Counted from the stretch's first letter, positions 1 through 8,662 are shown. The stretch: DNA of 64,000 nt from an uncultured Peptococcaceae bacterium (GCA_900552455.1 URZX01000002.1:1-64000); one strand, 5' to 3'. Numbers and translations: made by a program. Notes: a model not told the origin generated them from the sequence alone.

Positions 1-3000
1 CGTAGGTCGCGCCAGTCTCGTCAAAGAAGCGCGTTGCGATCGCTGCAAATTCTGCACGGGAGATCGGCGCGTTTGGACGGAAGGTGCCGTCTTCGTAGCC
101 CTTGACGATGCCCATATCAGCGAGCGTCGCAACCGTTGTGCCGTACCAGTCACTGGAACTTACGTCGCTGAAATCAGAAACGTCCGTCGTGTTTTCATCG
201 CGCACGTCCGCTTTCAACAGACGATAGAAGATCGTCGCAACCTCAGCGCGGGTGATCTGCTTCTGCGGCATCACTGTGCCGTCTTCATAGCCGACCACGT
301 ACGAGAAGTGGTCGACGGTGTTGAGATCTTCTGGCGTGTCTGGTTCATCTGGTTCTGGATCGTCAGGCTCAGGATCCGGCGTAACGGATGGGGTGTCGTG
401 ATCTTCGTCCCACAGCAGCGCGAATGGCGAGAATCCGCTCGCTCCAACATGGAACCAGATGCCTTTTTCCGTTTGTTCGATCGTCACCTTTTCAACCTCA
501 GATGCTGCGATCTGATCGTTCAGATTTCCTTCACCGTCCATACCATATTCACGGTGCAGCCCCTTAAAGTGGAGCAGCGTAAATTCTGTGTCTTCGCCTG
601 TGCCGCTTGGGTATGGCCAGAAAACATCGCTGCCTTCGCTGGAGCTGACCCAGGCGTTGGAGTTGTTGACATCGACGAGATCGAGATATTTAACCTCGCT
701 CTCTTTGCCAGCAACATCGTGGTTTTTCTCCGCCGCGTGTGCAAGCAGCACGTCGGCATAATCCTGACTCGTACCGCCAGTGCGTGGCAGCAGATCGTCA
801 AAGAGCAGCGCGATCTGGTATGGCGCATTGGCGTCCAGCTTGGAGTACGGATAATCCTCGTCACCGTTGAGACAGATCGTCGTATCCGCTGGCAGGATCA
901 CGCCTGCTTCGGCGGTCGCTTCAACTTTGTCGCGCACCGCTTCGACGTTGTTCGCCGAATAAATCTCGGCGTCGCTGGTCAGCGCATTTTCCGAAGCTTC
1001 TGTTGCGTTAGAAACGTAGCGAATGCGCAGCGTGCCATCGCGCAGCGTGAGCGTTTTTCCGTCAGCAGTGGTGACCTTGTCCAGATCCACGCCGTCGACA
1101 GCCACGATCTTCGCTGTATAATCGCCGTAGGTTTCGTCATCCGTGATTTCATTGTCAGCATCGTCGTAGTATTTCACAGTGAATGGATACTCGCCCTTGC
1201 TGGTGTCCCACGCTACTCCACCAACCTTGAACGTCGTTTTTTCACCCAGCGCCCGACCTTTCAGCAGATAGATCGGATGTGGGAATTCCTCATCCGCGCC
1301 ACTGCCTTCTTTGCCACCGGTGTAGATCGTCTGATCCTCTGGTCTGAGGGTGACTGTCTCGATCACCTCCGGCGTTTTCTCCCACTGAGCGTAGAGCGTG
1401 ACTGTCTGGTTTTTCCCAGTGATGAGATTATCCGCCGGCGCCTGATCGCCCTTCACAACCTGACCGTTTGCGCTTGTCGACCAGCCCAGGAAGGTGTAGC
1501 CAGCCTTGGTAAATGTATTCGCTGGCAGATCTTGGTCCTCGTCGTGGGTGACGTCGGTCATGTCATCCATAGACCCCGAGCCACCGTTGGCATCAAACTT
1601 GATCGTGCCGGTGTACGGTGTCCAGCTGCCTGTGTAGGTAACGACAACATTTTCTTTACCACGGAACTGCTCCGTTGAAAGCGTGCCCGTTGTCGGAATG
1701 CGATAACCTTCGCCGGTGTAGATGCCGTCTTTGTCATCATCTGTGATCGCTACATTTGAATCACCAACACTCAGGCTTGGCACCCATCCATTAAAGGACG
1801 AATAATCAACATCCAGCAAATTCGCTACCACAGTATGTGTCTTGCCAACAGTGATCTGCTGCGGCGATTGAATCTGTCCATCCGCGCCAATGGCCGGTGC
1901 GCCAGTTGGCACCTTGCCGCTGTACGCGTAGTTCACAGTGATTGTTGGTGCTGCACTTTCATTGAGCTTCCAGGTACCGGTGAGGGTGATGTTTTTGTTC
2001 ATCGTCAACGAACTTCCCGCGTTAACGGTTTGACCACTCTCATCCTTCCAGCCCATAAATTCGTAGTACTCATACGACGATTGTGGTGCAGGTGCAACGG
2101 TGGCCTGCGTCCCGCTTGCATACGTTTTTTGCTGCGGCAACAGCGTAGACGCATCCGGTGGCAGATCGCCATCAAATTCATAGGTCAGCGTATACTCCGT
2201 TTTTGACGGAGGATTTTCGCCCGCTCCTCGCTTATCCCACAAACGATAGATATTGGAGGATACAAGCGCTGCGCTGTCCTGCGCGGTGGCGGTGCCGTCC
2301 CAATAGACGTAGCCGCCTTGAGGGAAGAGTTTGGTTTTATTTTCACACCAGATGCTGATCTCCACCTCTGTGCCGGTGAAGAGGCCGTCGATGGTGGCGG
2401 TCAGTGTTTCTGTAGCAGAATCGTATTTTGCATCCACCACACGGCCGCCCATGAAATCACCAGAATTCGCACCCTCCGTTTTTTTCACAGAGCCAGCCTG
2501 AACCAGCTTGGTTCCTGCTCCGATTTCGTTCAACTCAGTACCCGTCAGCACGCGCACGTCCTCAGGAATTGGGAACGTCACCTTGATCTCCCCGCTCTGC
2601 GCACCAACATCGCCCACGTATTTTACACGCACACGATACTGGAACTCAGAACCAGCAGGCGTTGCTTGTTTGTGCGTCCAGATATTGTCATTGACCGTAT
2701 AATTTTTTTCGCCGTCATCTGCCTGCACAACCGGTGTGCTCCCAGATCGGCTGAGCGACAGCGGGCTAACTGCGTCTGCTGCTGGCTCGGTTGCATCCTG
2801 CTCAGGATCGTCCGTCATTGTTTCTCCGCCAGGCGCCGTTGAGCTTGAAGCATCGCCGCCGGTCGTCACATCGTTTTTGGTTGGGTCGTCGCTCGTGTTG
2901 TCGTTCGTCGAACCGTCAGACGGTTCTTCTGGCTGTGGTGTCGGCGACGGTTCTGGTTCCGTCGGTGGCAGCGCGTTCGTTGCATCGCCGCTCGCCGTAT

Positions 3001-6000
3001 TATCTCCGCTGCCTGTATCTGGCGATGTGTCCTTTTCAGTCACAGTTCGTCCTCCGCTTTCGAATTCTGCCTTAACCGCCTGCATAAAGCCGGAAAGATT
3101 TCCATTTCCTTCCTTAATAACAGTCAGCGTGACGTTCGCTGGAACGCTCGTGAACATGTTTGTGATGGTCCAATCGTTCTGATCACCCGCCTGAATAGCC
3201 TCGATCCCCGTCCAGGAAAGATCCAGCGTTCCCAGTGAGCTGCAGCCATTGAACATAGAAGACGTGTTCGTCAGATCCTGCATCTGCCAACCGCCCATAT
3301 CGATTGACGACAGGCCAGCGCAGCCAGAGAACATGCTTGCCATGGTCGTGAGCGCCGGAAACTGAACAATCTCACCTTCATACGTAAACGGCACCCTTGT
3401 CAATGCGGAGCACTGATTAAACATAGACGCCATCGTCGTTGCTTTATTCTGGTTTTCCTTTCCTTCGCCAGAAGCAAAGATCAGATTTCCATTGATCATC
3501 GCAAGATTGCTGCATTTTGAAAACATAGCGGAAAGATCTGTCGCATTTTGTACATAAAACCGATCGCCCAAAGTTATTTTCTTCAGTGCAGAATCTCCCG
3601 CAAACATCGCATACATATTTTTCACATTCGACGTATCGAACGATTGCGATAAATTTAGCTCAGTCAATGCGGTGCAGTTATTGAACATCGCATACATATT
3701 GGTGACGTTTGAAGTATCGAAGGTTTCTGGCAACTTCAAACTCGTTAGCTCAGAACACCCCTGAAACAGTTGATGCATATACTCAGCGTTGGATGTTTGA
3801 AAACCATCTGGAAGCTCCAGGCTTGTCAGTGATAAACAATTACAAAACATTCTTTCCATATTAATGGCGCTAGCTGCATCAAAATTCTCCGGCAGTTTCA
3901 AACTTTTCAATGATTTGCAGCCCTCGAACATATTTTGAATTTCTGTAACGTTTGAAGTATCAAATGCTTCCGGCAGTTCCAAAGTTTCCAACGAAGAGCA
4001 GTACCGAAACAGATCATACATTTTTTCCACTGAACTAGTGTCAAATTTCTCGCTAAAGGTTACACTGGTTAGATTATCACAGCTAGAAAACATCCCAGGC
4101 ATCATTGTCACATTAGCTGTATCAAAGCTCGAAAGGTCCAAGCTTATTAATGAGAAACAGTGCCAAAACATCCCCGTCATGGTTGTTACTTTTGACGTGT
4201 CAAATTTATCAAGATTTTCTATCGTGGTAAGGGAATGGCAGTTACTAAATACATCATACATACTCGTGACGTTAGACGTATCAATATTCTCGCCAAAATT
4301 TACACTTGTCATCGCAATACAATCTGCAAACATTCTAAACATCGTGGTTACTTGGCTCATCTTCAACCCAGTCAGGTCTGCTGTTTTTAAGCTTTTATTG
4401 CCTTGCATCCAACATTCCATATTGACAGGAGCTACAACGCCGCCAGGGCCAGCAATGATCAGATCATATTTATTTTCTTCTTTTGGCTCACACTGACATT
4501 CCCGCAGATAAGCGACAACGCGGTCGTCGTTCGTTGCACCAACGTGACGGGCGTAAACAGCGTCGATGCCAGCTGTGGTGATTTCAACCTGATTTTCATC
4601 GCCGGATCCTGCCACAGATTCGTAGCTCAAATCCTGATCGATCACCTGCAGACTGTGAATGCTGCCATTGGCAAATGGCTGTTCTCCTTCAATCGTCACG
4701 CTATTAAAATTTAATAAACCATTACTAGAATATTTCGCATTGCTGGCCATCTGATTGCCGTTCGCTTCGGCGTAGTTCACTTGGCCCAGCTCCAGCTCGA
4801 CTTCCACATGGCCCCAGGCAGGCGTGAGGGTGAGATCGTTCGCTGGCATGGCAATGATCTGCCCGGCGCTGTAAAAAGTATTGCTGCCTTTCACATTCCA
4901 GCCGCCAAAGCTGCTGCCGCTGTTGCTCAATCCACTGTCGTCAGGAATCGTGACAAACTGGCCGGGCATGGCGGTAATTTCTTCTGGCGCGGTGCCCTCT
5001 GCCTCTCCCTTGACAAAAGAGATGGTGTATAAGCTGCGGTCGATCTCAACAGCTGGGAAGGAGAGTGTAGGCTCGTTTTCTGTTTTCTCGTCAAAGAGGC
5101 CGGAATAGTAGCCCTTTGCTGTTGCTGCGGCGAGCACGGTTTCTTTCTCATTTTTGCTGGTGTCCAGATCCAGCGTAAGCACAAGATCGCCGGAAATCTG
5201 ATCGCAAAGCTTGTCTAAATTTACGGTGACGCTTTTGCCGTCAGTGGCGACTTCTGTCGTTACTTTTGGCAAAATATTCTCGTTTGCCGGTTTCCACTCC
5301 GCGTCAGTAATTTCTGTTGCCAGGCTTTGACCATCTGCCAACGAAAGCGTAACGCTGGCGTCGCGGTAATGATCGTGGAGCACGCGCTCGAGGCTGTCGC
5401 GCATGCCGCTGCGGAATGTTTCTGCGTCGTTGTCGGCGTAGGCAGCGCTCGTATTTTCATTTTCAGCTGTGGTGTAACTGGTGGCGTGGTCTGCGATCAG
5501 ATCGTTTGGTTCGTCGGCAAGCTGCCAGGCGATCAGCGCATCATTCGCCCCAAGCGCATCATCGAGCGATTGCAGCGCATCTTCTACTTCGTCGGTGTCC
5601 TCATTGCCAAAATGATCACCGAGCACCCAAAAAACGATGGTCGGATTTTCATTATCAATGTCGTTTACAGTGTCAACTGCTTTCTCCAGCGCAGCCACTT
5701 CATCTGCAGTGCCATCACCGGTGGCAATGCCAGCGACAAGACCATTCAAACCGTCAGCACTGCCAACAACAGAACCGTTCGTGTTCTCTCGTAATACAGG
5801 GGTCTGGGTGTAACTGATCACTTGCATGCTCGCTCTGGTGCCAGAAATCAAACTCCAGACATTGTCGCCGATCATTTCCTTAAACCGTGCGGTCGCATTC
5901 CCGCCCTGGCGGGATGCGTCCAGCAGAAAAACAATGTTGCAGGCAGGCGCAGTCTGCGCCTCCTTATGGTAGGTCACTGTTGCTGTTGCCCGTTCAGCGC

Positions 6001-6142
6001 TGTCGTAATCCACCGAGGCGGTCAGGGTCTGTGTGTCGGCTGCGCGCTGGCTGTTCTGAGCGAACACCTCCAGTGGAAACAGGCCAACAAGCATCGCCAC
6101 TGTCATAATGATGGCAACAACGCGTTTCACTTGTTGTCGCAT
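1..6142 (-). CDS. Giant SLH-anchored BspA-like surface adhesin (3' end beyond window)
   Basis: About 2047 residues are visible and the frame runs off the left edge, so the C-terminus is missing. It starts at ATG 6142 behind AGGAGG (6156-6151). Residues 1-28 are a signal peptide ending VFA. A von Willebrand A-like domain follows (about 65-215); its metal site reads DASRQ rather than DxSxS, so it is degenerate. Next are a Listeria/Bacteroides-type repeat (about 368-445), about eleven leucine-rich-like units of 27 residues with the theme FDTSNVxxMxxMF (about 590-900), a Pro/Glu/Ser/Thr linker (about 1032-1125), more Listeria/Bacteroides repeats (the clearest about 1514-1587, FDANGGSGSMDDM) and SLH domains (about 1943 to the edge, with ITRAEVATIFYRLL and ISRAEFAAIATRFF). 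SLH domains bind cell-wall polymers, so it should be displayed on the cell surface. No clear promoter is seen in the 59 bp ahead of it, so it is probably transcribed with the zinc-ribbon gene and controlled by the invertible segment at 7356-7676. Ligand unknown. Confidence 0.9.
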   Translation of the reverse strand, partial: MRQQVKRVVAIIMTVAMLVGLFPLEVFAQNSQRAADTQTLTASVDYDSAERATATVTYHKEAQTAPACNIVFLLDASRQGGNATARFKEMIGDNVWSLISGTRASMQVISYTQTPVLRENTNGSVVGSADGLNGLVAGIATGDGTADEVAALEKAVDTVNDIDNENPTIVFWVLGDHFGNEDTDEVEDALQSLDDALGANDALIAWQLADEPNDLIADHATSYTTAENENTSAAYADNDAETFRSGMRDSLERVLHDHYRDASVTLSLADGQSLATEITDAEWKPANENILPKVTTEVATDGKSVTVNLDKLCDQISGDLVLTLDLDTSKNEKETVLAAATAKGYYSGLFDEKTENEPTLSFPAVEIDRSLYTISFVKGEAEGTAPEEITAMPGQFVTIPDDSGLSNSGSSFGGWNVKGSNTFYSAGQIIAMPANDLTLTPAWGHVEVELELGQVNYAEANGNQMASNAKYSSNGLLNFNSVTIEGEQPFANGSIHSLQVIDQDLSYESVAGSGDENQVEITTAGIDAVYARHVGATNDDRVVAYLRECQCEPKEENKYDLIIAGPGGVVAPVNMECWMQGNKSLKTADLTGLKMSQVTTMFRMFADCIAMTSVNFGENIDTSNVTSMYDVFSNCHSLTTIENLDKFDTSKVTTMTGMFWHCFSLISLDLSSFDTANVTMMPGMFSSCDNLTSVTFSEKFDTSSVEKMYDLFRYCSSLETLELPEAFDTSNVTEIQNMFEGCKSLKSLKLPENFDAASAINMERMFCNCLSLTSLELPDGFQTSNAEYMHQLFQGCSELTSLKLPETFDTSNVTNMYAMFNNCTALTELNLSQSFDTSNVKNMYAMFAGDSALKKITLGDRFYVQNATDLSAMFSKCSNLAMINGNLIFASGEGKENQNKATTMASMFNQCSALTRVPFTYEGEIVQFPALTTMASMFSGCAGLSSIDMGGWQMQDLTNTSSMFNGCSSLGTLDLSWTGIEAIQAGDQNDWTITNMFTSVPANVTLTVIKEGNGNLSGFMQAVKAEFESGGRTVTEKDTSPDTGSGDNTASGDATNALPPTEPEPSPTPQPEEPSDGSTNDNTSDDPTKNDVTTGGDASSSTAPGGETMTDDPEQDATEPAADAVSPLSLSRSGSTPVVQADDGEKNYTVNDNIWTHKQATPAGSEFQYRVRVKYVGDVGAQSGEIKVTFPIPEDVRVLTGTELNEIGAGTKLVQAGSVKKTEGANSGDFMGGRVVDAKYDSATETLTATIDGLFTGTEVEISIWCENKTKLFPQGGYVYWDGTATAQDSAALVSSNIYRLWDKRGAGENPPSKTEYTLTYEFDGDLPPDASTLLPQQKTYASGTQATVAPAPQSSYEYYEFMGWKDESGQTVNAGSSLTMNKNITLTGTWKLNESAAPTITVNYAYSGKVPTGAPAIGADGQIQSPQQITVGKTHTVVANLLDVDYSSFNGWVPSLSVGDSNVAITDDDKDGIYTGEGYRIPTTGTLSTEQFRGKENVVVTYTGSWTPYTGTIKFDANGGSGSMDDMTDVTHDEDQDLPANTFTKAGYTFLGWSTSANGQVVKGDQAPADNLITGKNQTVTLYAQWEKTPEVIETVTLRPEDQTIYTGGKEGSGADEEFPHPIYLLKGRALGEKTTFKVGGVAWDTSKGEYPFTVKYYDDADNEITDDETYGDYTAKIVAVDGVDLDKVTTADGKTLTLRDGTLRIRYVSNATEASENALTSDAEIYSANNVEAVRDKVEATAEAGVILPADTTICLNGDEDYPYSKLDANAPYQIALLFDDLLPRTGGTSQDYADVLLAHAAEKNHDVAGKESEVKYLDLVDVNNSNAWVSSSEGSDVFWPYPSGTGEDTEFTLLHFKGLHREYGMDGEGNLNDQIAASEVEKVTIEQTEKGIWFHVGASGFSPFALLWDEDHDTPSVTPDPEPDDPEPDEPDTPEDLNTVDHFSYVVGYEDGTVMPQKQITRAEVATIFYRLLKADVRDENTTDVSDFSDVSSSDWYGTTVATLADMGIVKGYEDGTFRPNAPISRAEFAAIATRFFDETGATY
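3450..4375 (-). repeat. Tandem 81-bp coding repeats (27-residue surface repeat units)
   Basis: Inside the surface-protein gene, about eleven units of 27 codons (one of 26) follow each other, each reading roughly F-D-T-S-N-V-x-x-M-x-x-M-F-x-x-C-x-x-L-x-x-L-x-L. This is the BspA/DUF285-type surface repeat. The units have diverged at DNA level, so recent unit gain or loss is not obvious, but neighbouring units near 3630 and 3711 still share long identical stretches. Confidence 0.85.
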
Positions 6143-6201
6143 GATACATTCCTCCTATTGCTCTCTTTTTTCCTTCTATATAATATGTATTCAGCTGATC
6201 T

Positions 6202-7323
6202 TCACTCTGGCTTATCCTTCTGCGCGAGTCTGTATTTCTCTCTGCGTTTTCCCACGGCGTAGCTTGTGCAGACGGGACAACCTGAGCGCTGGTTGCCTGT
6301 GCGCGAATAGACGACGGCCTGCCAGATGTGCCCGCTTCTGCACTGCCACCAGACTTTCTTGCGGCTACCGGGGAGCACATGGTCCGGTGTGAGGCTGCCG
6401 TTCATGGTTGGGTGCCACTGGGCTGCGATCTCGGGATATTTTGTGGCGAGGTCGTTAAAGCCTGGGAGCACTCTCTTATTGGCACAGTATGGACAGCCGC
6501 CATTACGCTGGGTACGGGTGGAAACGACGGCCTGGTATTCATGCCCTTTGTCGCAGATCCACCAGACTTTGCGATTGCTAGCGGGCGCGATGTGTTCGGG
6601 GGTGAGTGTGCCGTTTTTGGTGGGGTGCCATTCTTTGGCGATGGCGGGGTACTGGCTGGCGAGGTCATTTTCGCCGGGGATGATCTTTTTGCCGGCGCAG
6701 ACTGGGCAGCCGCTGCCCTGAGCGCGGCTTGAGATCATGGCCTGGTACTCATGGTCTTTGGGACAGATCCACCAGACTTTGCGGCGGCTGCCGGGGACGA
6801 CGTCTTTTGGTGTGAGGGCGCCGTTTTTTGTTGGGTGCCATTTTTTGGCGAGGGCTGGCAGCTGGGTGGCGAGGTCGTTGTCGCCGCTCTGCACGGTTCT
6901 GTTGGTGCAGACGGGACAGCCTGATCCGTTGACGCGGGATTTTACCTGTGCGCGCCACTGATGGCCATGCGCACAGCGCCACCAGACGATGCGATGGCTG
7001 CCGGGGAGCACCTCACGCGGGGTGAGATCGCCATTTTTCTCTGTGTTCCATTCCTGTGCGAGGAGTGGATATTTTGTAGCGAGATCGTTTTCTCCGGGGA
7101 TGGGAAAACGTCCGCTGCAGCATGGGCAGCCTGTGCCGCTGCCGGTGCGGGTGTGCACGGCGGCTTGCCAGTGGTGACCATGTTCGCAGGTCCACCAGAC
7201 TTTTTTCTTGCTGCCGTAGCTGACGCTTTCCGGTGTGAGGGGAAGATTTCTTTCGCTGTCCCACTCGCGGAGGAGTTCTTCTCTGTTGTTGCGCTGGCAA
7301 AAGCTTGCCAGGGATTCTCTCAT
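6202..7323 (-). CDS. Five-repeat treble-clef zinc-ribbon protein, function unknown
   Basis: A 373-residue protein built from five repeats of about 65-70 residues. Each has the order W-x-x-x-x-N-x-x-L-T-P, then K-V-W-W-x-C-x-x-x-H-x-W/Y, then G-C-P-x-C, giving a Cys/His zinc site per repeat. This is the 'probable zinc-ribbon' repeat family (DUF4379-like), whose function is not established; members often carry a nuclease domain, but none is seen here and only a short basic tail follows the last repeat. The start at ATG 7323 has a good GGAGG about 9 bases upstream. The gene lies between the invertible segment, whose left repeat ends 33 bp before the start codon, and the surface adhesin, which begins 59 bp after its stop. 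The layout suggests it is the first gene of a phase-variable transcript. Nucleic-acid binding is only a guess from the fold. Confidence 0.8.
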   Translation of the reverse strand: MRESLASFCQRNNREELLREWDSERNLPLTPESVSYGSKKKVWWTCEHGHHWQAAVHTRTGSGTGCPCCSGRFPIPGENDLATKYPLLAQEWNTEKNGDLTPREVLPGSHRIVWWRCAHGHQWRAQVKSRVNGSGCPVCTNRTVQSGDNDLATQLPALAKKWHPTKNGALTPKDVVPGSRRKVWWICPKDHEYQAMISSRAQGSGCPVCAGKKIIPGENDLASQYPAIAKEWHPTKNGTLTPEHIAPASNRKVWWICDKGHEYQAVVSTRTQRNGGCPYCANKRVLPGFNDLATKYPEIAAQWHPTMNGSLTPDHVLPGSRKKVWWQCRSGHIWQAVVYSRTGNQRSGCPVCTSYAVGKRREKYRLAQKDKPE

Positions 7324-7355
7324 GGTCTTCTCCCTCCTTTCTATGTGGAGCCGCT

Positions 7356-7375
7356 ACGGAATCAATATTCCGCTG
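7356..7375. repeat. Left inverted repeat of invertible segment
   Basis: acggaatcaatattccgctg; it is the exact reverse complement of 7657-7676. The repeat itself contains a short dyad (GGAAT-4-ATTCC), as expected for a tyrosine-recombinase core site. Confidence 0.85.
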
Positions 7376-7469
7376 CGATTTCTGAAGACTCACGCGCTGA
7401 TTTTCGGCAGAAATTATTGGCTGGAACAAAATTTTTCGCCAGAGATTGTCTGCGCGCTCACAACTACAT

Positions 7470-7504
7470 AAAAAATGCACCTGCTCTCTACGGAGAACAG
7501 GCGC
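7470..7504 (-). terminator. Intrinsic terminator inside invertible segment
   Basis: On the minus strand an imperfect hairpin (7504-7477, GCGCCTG pairing with CAGGTGC) is followed by six T. As oriented, it would stop recombinase transcripts before they reach the zinc-ribbon and adhesin genes. Confidence 0.6.
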
Positions 7505-7513
7505 AGCGAAGCT

Positions 7514-7555
7514 AGGCCGTCATCGTGATTTTTACAAAAAGTGCCGGCCTTTTTT
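7514..7555 (+). terminator. Plus-strand terminator-like hairpin inside invertible segment
   Basis: AGGCCG (7514-7519) pairs with CGGCCT (7545-7550) and is followed by six T. It lies upstream of the internal promoter and would insulate it from leftward-lying transcription on the plus strand. Confidence 0.45.
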
Positions 7556-7581
7556 GTCACGCTCGTTTTCAGCAAAATGCT

Positions 7582-7610
7582 TTGCCATTGCAGGAACGAG
7601 ATGGTATAAT
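7582..7610 (+). promoter_or_regulatory. Strong extended -10 promoter inside invertible segment
   Basis: TTGCCA (7582-7587), 17-base spacer, TATAAT (7605-7610) with a TGg extension before the -10. It reads rightward in this assembly, into the 3' end of the recombinase gene on the antisense strand. Inversion would redirect it to the zinc-ribbon gene. Confidence 0.8.
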
Positions 7611-7656
7611 ATTCTTATTAATGCCGCACATTGGCTGTCACTATTGTGATGGCGGC

Positions 7657-7676
7657 CAGCGGAATATTGATTCCGT
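7657..7676. repeat. Right inverted repeat of invertible segment
   Basis: cagcggaatattgattccgt; exact reverse complement of 7356-7375. Its last base is also the last base of the recombinase TAA stop (7678-7676), so inversion leaves the recombinase frame intact. Confidence 0.85.
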
Positions 7677-8515
7677 TAAGCGACAAGCCCGAGCTGATCC
7701 AAGGCTCGGGCACATTCGTCTGTGGAGGCTGCGAGATAGATGCGGGTGGTCTCGACGGAGGAATGACCGAGCATATCGGCGAGGCGAACGATATCTCGGT
7801 GTTTCTGATAAAATTGAACGGCGAAGAGATGACGCAGGTTGTGGGGAAAGATTTTTGTTTTGGCGACGTGCGCGACGGTGCTGAGGCGTTTCATCTGGGC
7901 CCAGATCTGATATCTTGTGCAGGCTTTTCCACCCACGGTGCTGAAAATGGCGCCGTGGGTGATTTTATTTTTGCGAGTGTAGCGGCGAAGCTTGCGCTGG
8001 AGTGCGCGGGAGAAAAGGATGGTGCGGATTTTTCCTTTGAGGGTGATGTCGGCGCGGCCGTTGGCGAGGGCTTCTGTGGTGATGTAGCGGAGCTCGCTGA
8101 CGCGGATGCCGGCGGCGCAGATGGTTTCGATGATGAGGGCGAGCTGGTGCTGACCGGTGCTGTGGGCAGCGCGGACGAGTCTGTGATAGTCGTCAAGGCT
8201 GAGGGCGCGGTCGCTGTCGCGAAAGAGGGAGCGCTGGACGCGCAGATATTTGACGCTGCAGTCTGTGATCTCTGCGAAACGAAAATAGCTGTGGAGGGCG
8301 GCGAGCATGGTGTTGATGGTGCCTGGGGCGTAGCCTTTTTCCTGGAGATGGGCACGCCGGGCGAGAACGTTTGCTTTGCTGAGCGGGCGCTCGTTCAGCC
8401 AGAGGGCAAAGCGGCGCAGGCTACGCAGATATTTTTCTGCGGTGGCAGCGCTGCGCTCTTCCTGAATGAGCCAGTCGGCGTAATCCGAAAGCTGGTCGAG
8501 GATGGTGTGTGACAT
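7676..8515 (-). CDS. Tyrosine recombinase, probable invertase of the adjacent segment
   Basis: A 279-residue XerC/XerD-like site-specific recombinase. It has an N-terminal SAM-like core-binding domain (about 5-90) and a C-terminal catalytic domain with all expected residues: R138 (GIRVSEL), K160 or K162, H225 and R228 (HNLRH), H251 (LGHSS) and nucleophile Y260 (TRIYLAA). The family cleaves DNA through a 3'-phosphotyrosine and integrates, excises or inverts segments. Start ATG 8515 has GGAGG 7 bases upstream. The gene ends exactly at the right inverted repeat (7676), the usual position for a dedicated DNA invertase. It is the only recombinase in the window and no phage or transposon genes surround it. 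As oriented, the segment's promoter makes RNA antisense to this gene, which could restrain its expression. A housekeeping Xer role is less likely, given the inverted repeats. Confidence 0.88.
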   Translation of the reverse strand: MSHTILDQLSDYADWLIQEERSAATAEKYLRSLRRFALWLNERPLSKANVLARRAHLQEKGYAPGTINTMLAALHSYFRFAEITDCSVKYLRVQRSLFRDSDRALSLDDYHRLVRAAHSTGQHQLALIIETICAAGIRVSELRYITTEALANGRADITLKGKIRTILFSRALQRKLRRYTRKNKITHGAIFSTVGGKACTRYQIWAQMKRLSTVAHVAKTKIFPHNLRHLFAVQFYQKHRDIVRLADMLGHSSVETTRIYLAASTDECARALDQLGLVA

Positions 8516-8566
8516 GGTGGTTCCTCCTTGGATGGTGGTGGATTTTTGTCTATTCTACCACCCATG

Positions 8567-8610
8567 AAAACAGCCCGTCACAGAAAGCGTTTTCTTTCTG
8601 TGACGGGCTG
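8567..8610 (-). terminator. Intrinsic terminator, second of a tandem pair
   Basis: Perfect 17-bp stem (8571-8587 with 8594-8610) with a 6-base loop, followed on the minus strand by TTTT. It lies between the end of the glcDF-like operon and the recombinase gene and should insulate the switch region. Confidence 0.8.
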
Positions 8611-8617
8611 TTTCATT

Positions 8618-8651
8618 AAAAAAGAGCCAGGAACGAAAATTCCTGGCTCTT
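8618..8651 (-). terminator. Intrinsic terminator of the glcD/glcF-like operon
   Basis: Perfect 12-bp stem (8622-8633 with 8640-8651) followed on the minus strand by six T, 11 bp after the stop codon of the iron-sulfur subunit gene. Confidence 0.88.
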
Positions 8652-8662
8652 GCAAACAATTT

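Larger units (their letters stand above)
7356..7676. mobile_element. Predicted invertible promoter segment (phase switch)
   Basis: A 281-bp interior (7376-7656) is bounded by perfect 20-bp inverted repeats and directly abuts a tyrosine recombinase gene. The interior holds a minus-strand terminator (7470-7504), a plus-strand terminator (7514-7555) and a strong plus-strand promoter (7582-7610); I find no convincing gene in it. As sequenced, the promoter fires rightward, antisense to the recombinase gene. After inversion the -10 would lie near 7422-7427 and fire leftward, placing a leader of about 90 nt ahead of the zinc-ribbon gene start (7323). This fits a phase-variation switch for the zinc-ribbon/adhesin pair, shown here in the predicted OFF state. 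Inversion itself is inferred, not seen. Confidence 0.75.

Noticed and set aside
3450-4375. CRISPR-like array
   Set aside because: The 81-bp periodic units are coding repeats without distinct spacers, and no cas genes are present.
7621-7884. Short plus-strand frame across the right inverted repeat (starts MPHIGCHYCDGG)
   Set aside because: No ribosome site, its ATG lies at the expected transcription start, and the continuation is antisense recombinase.
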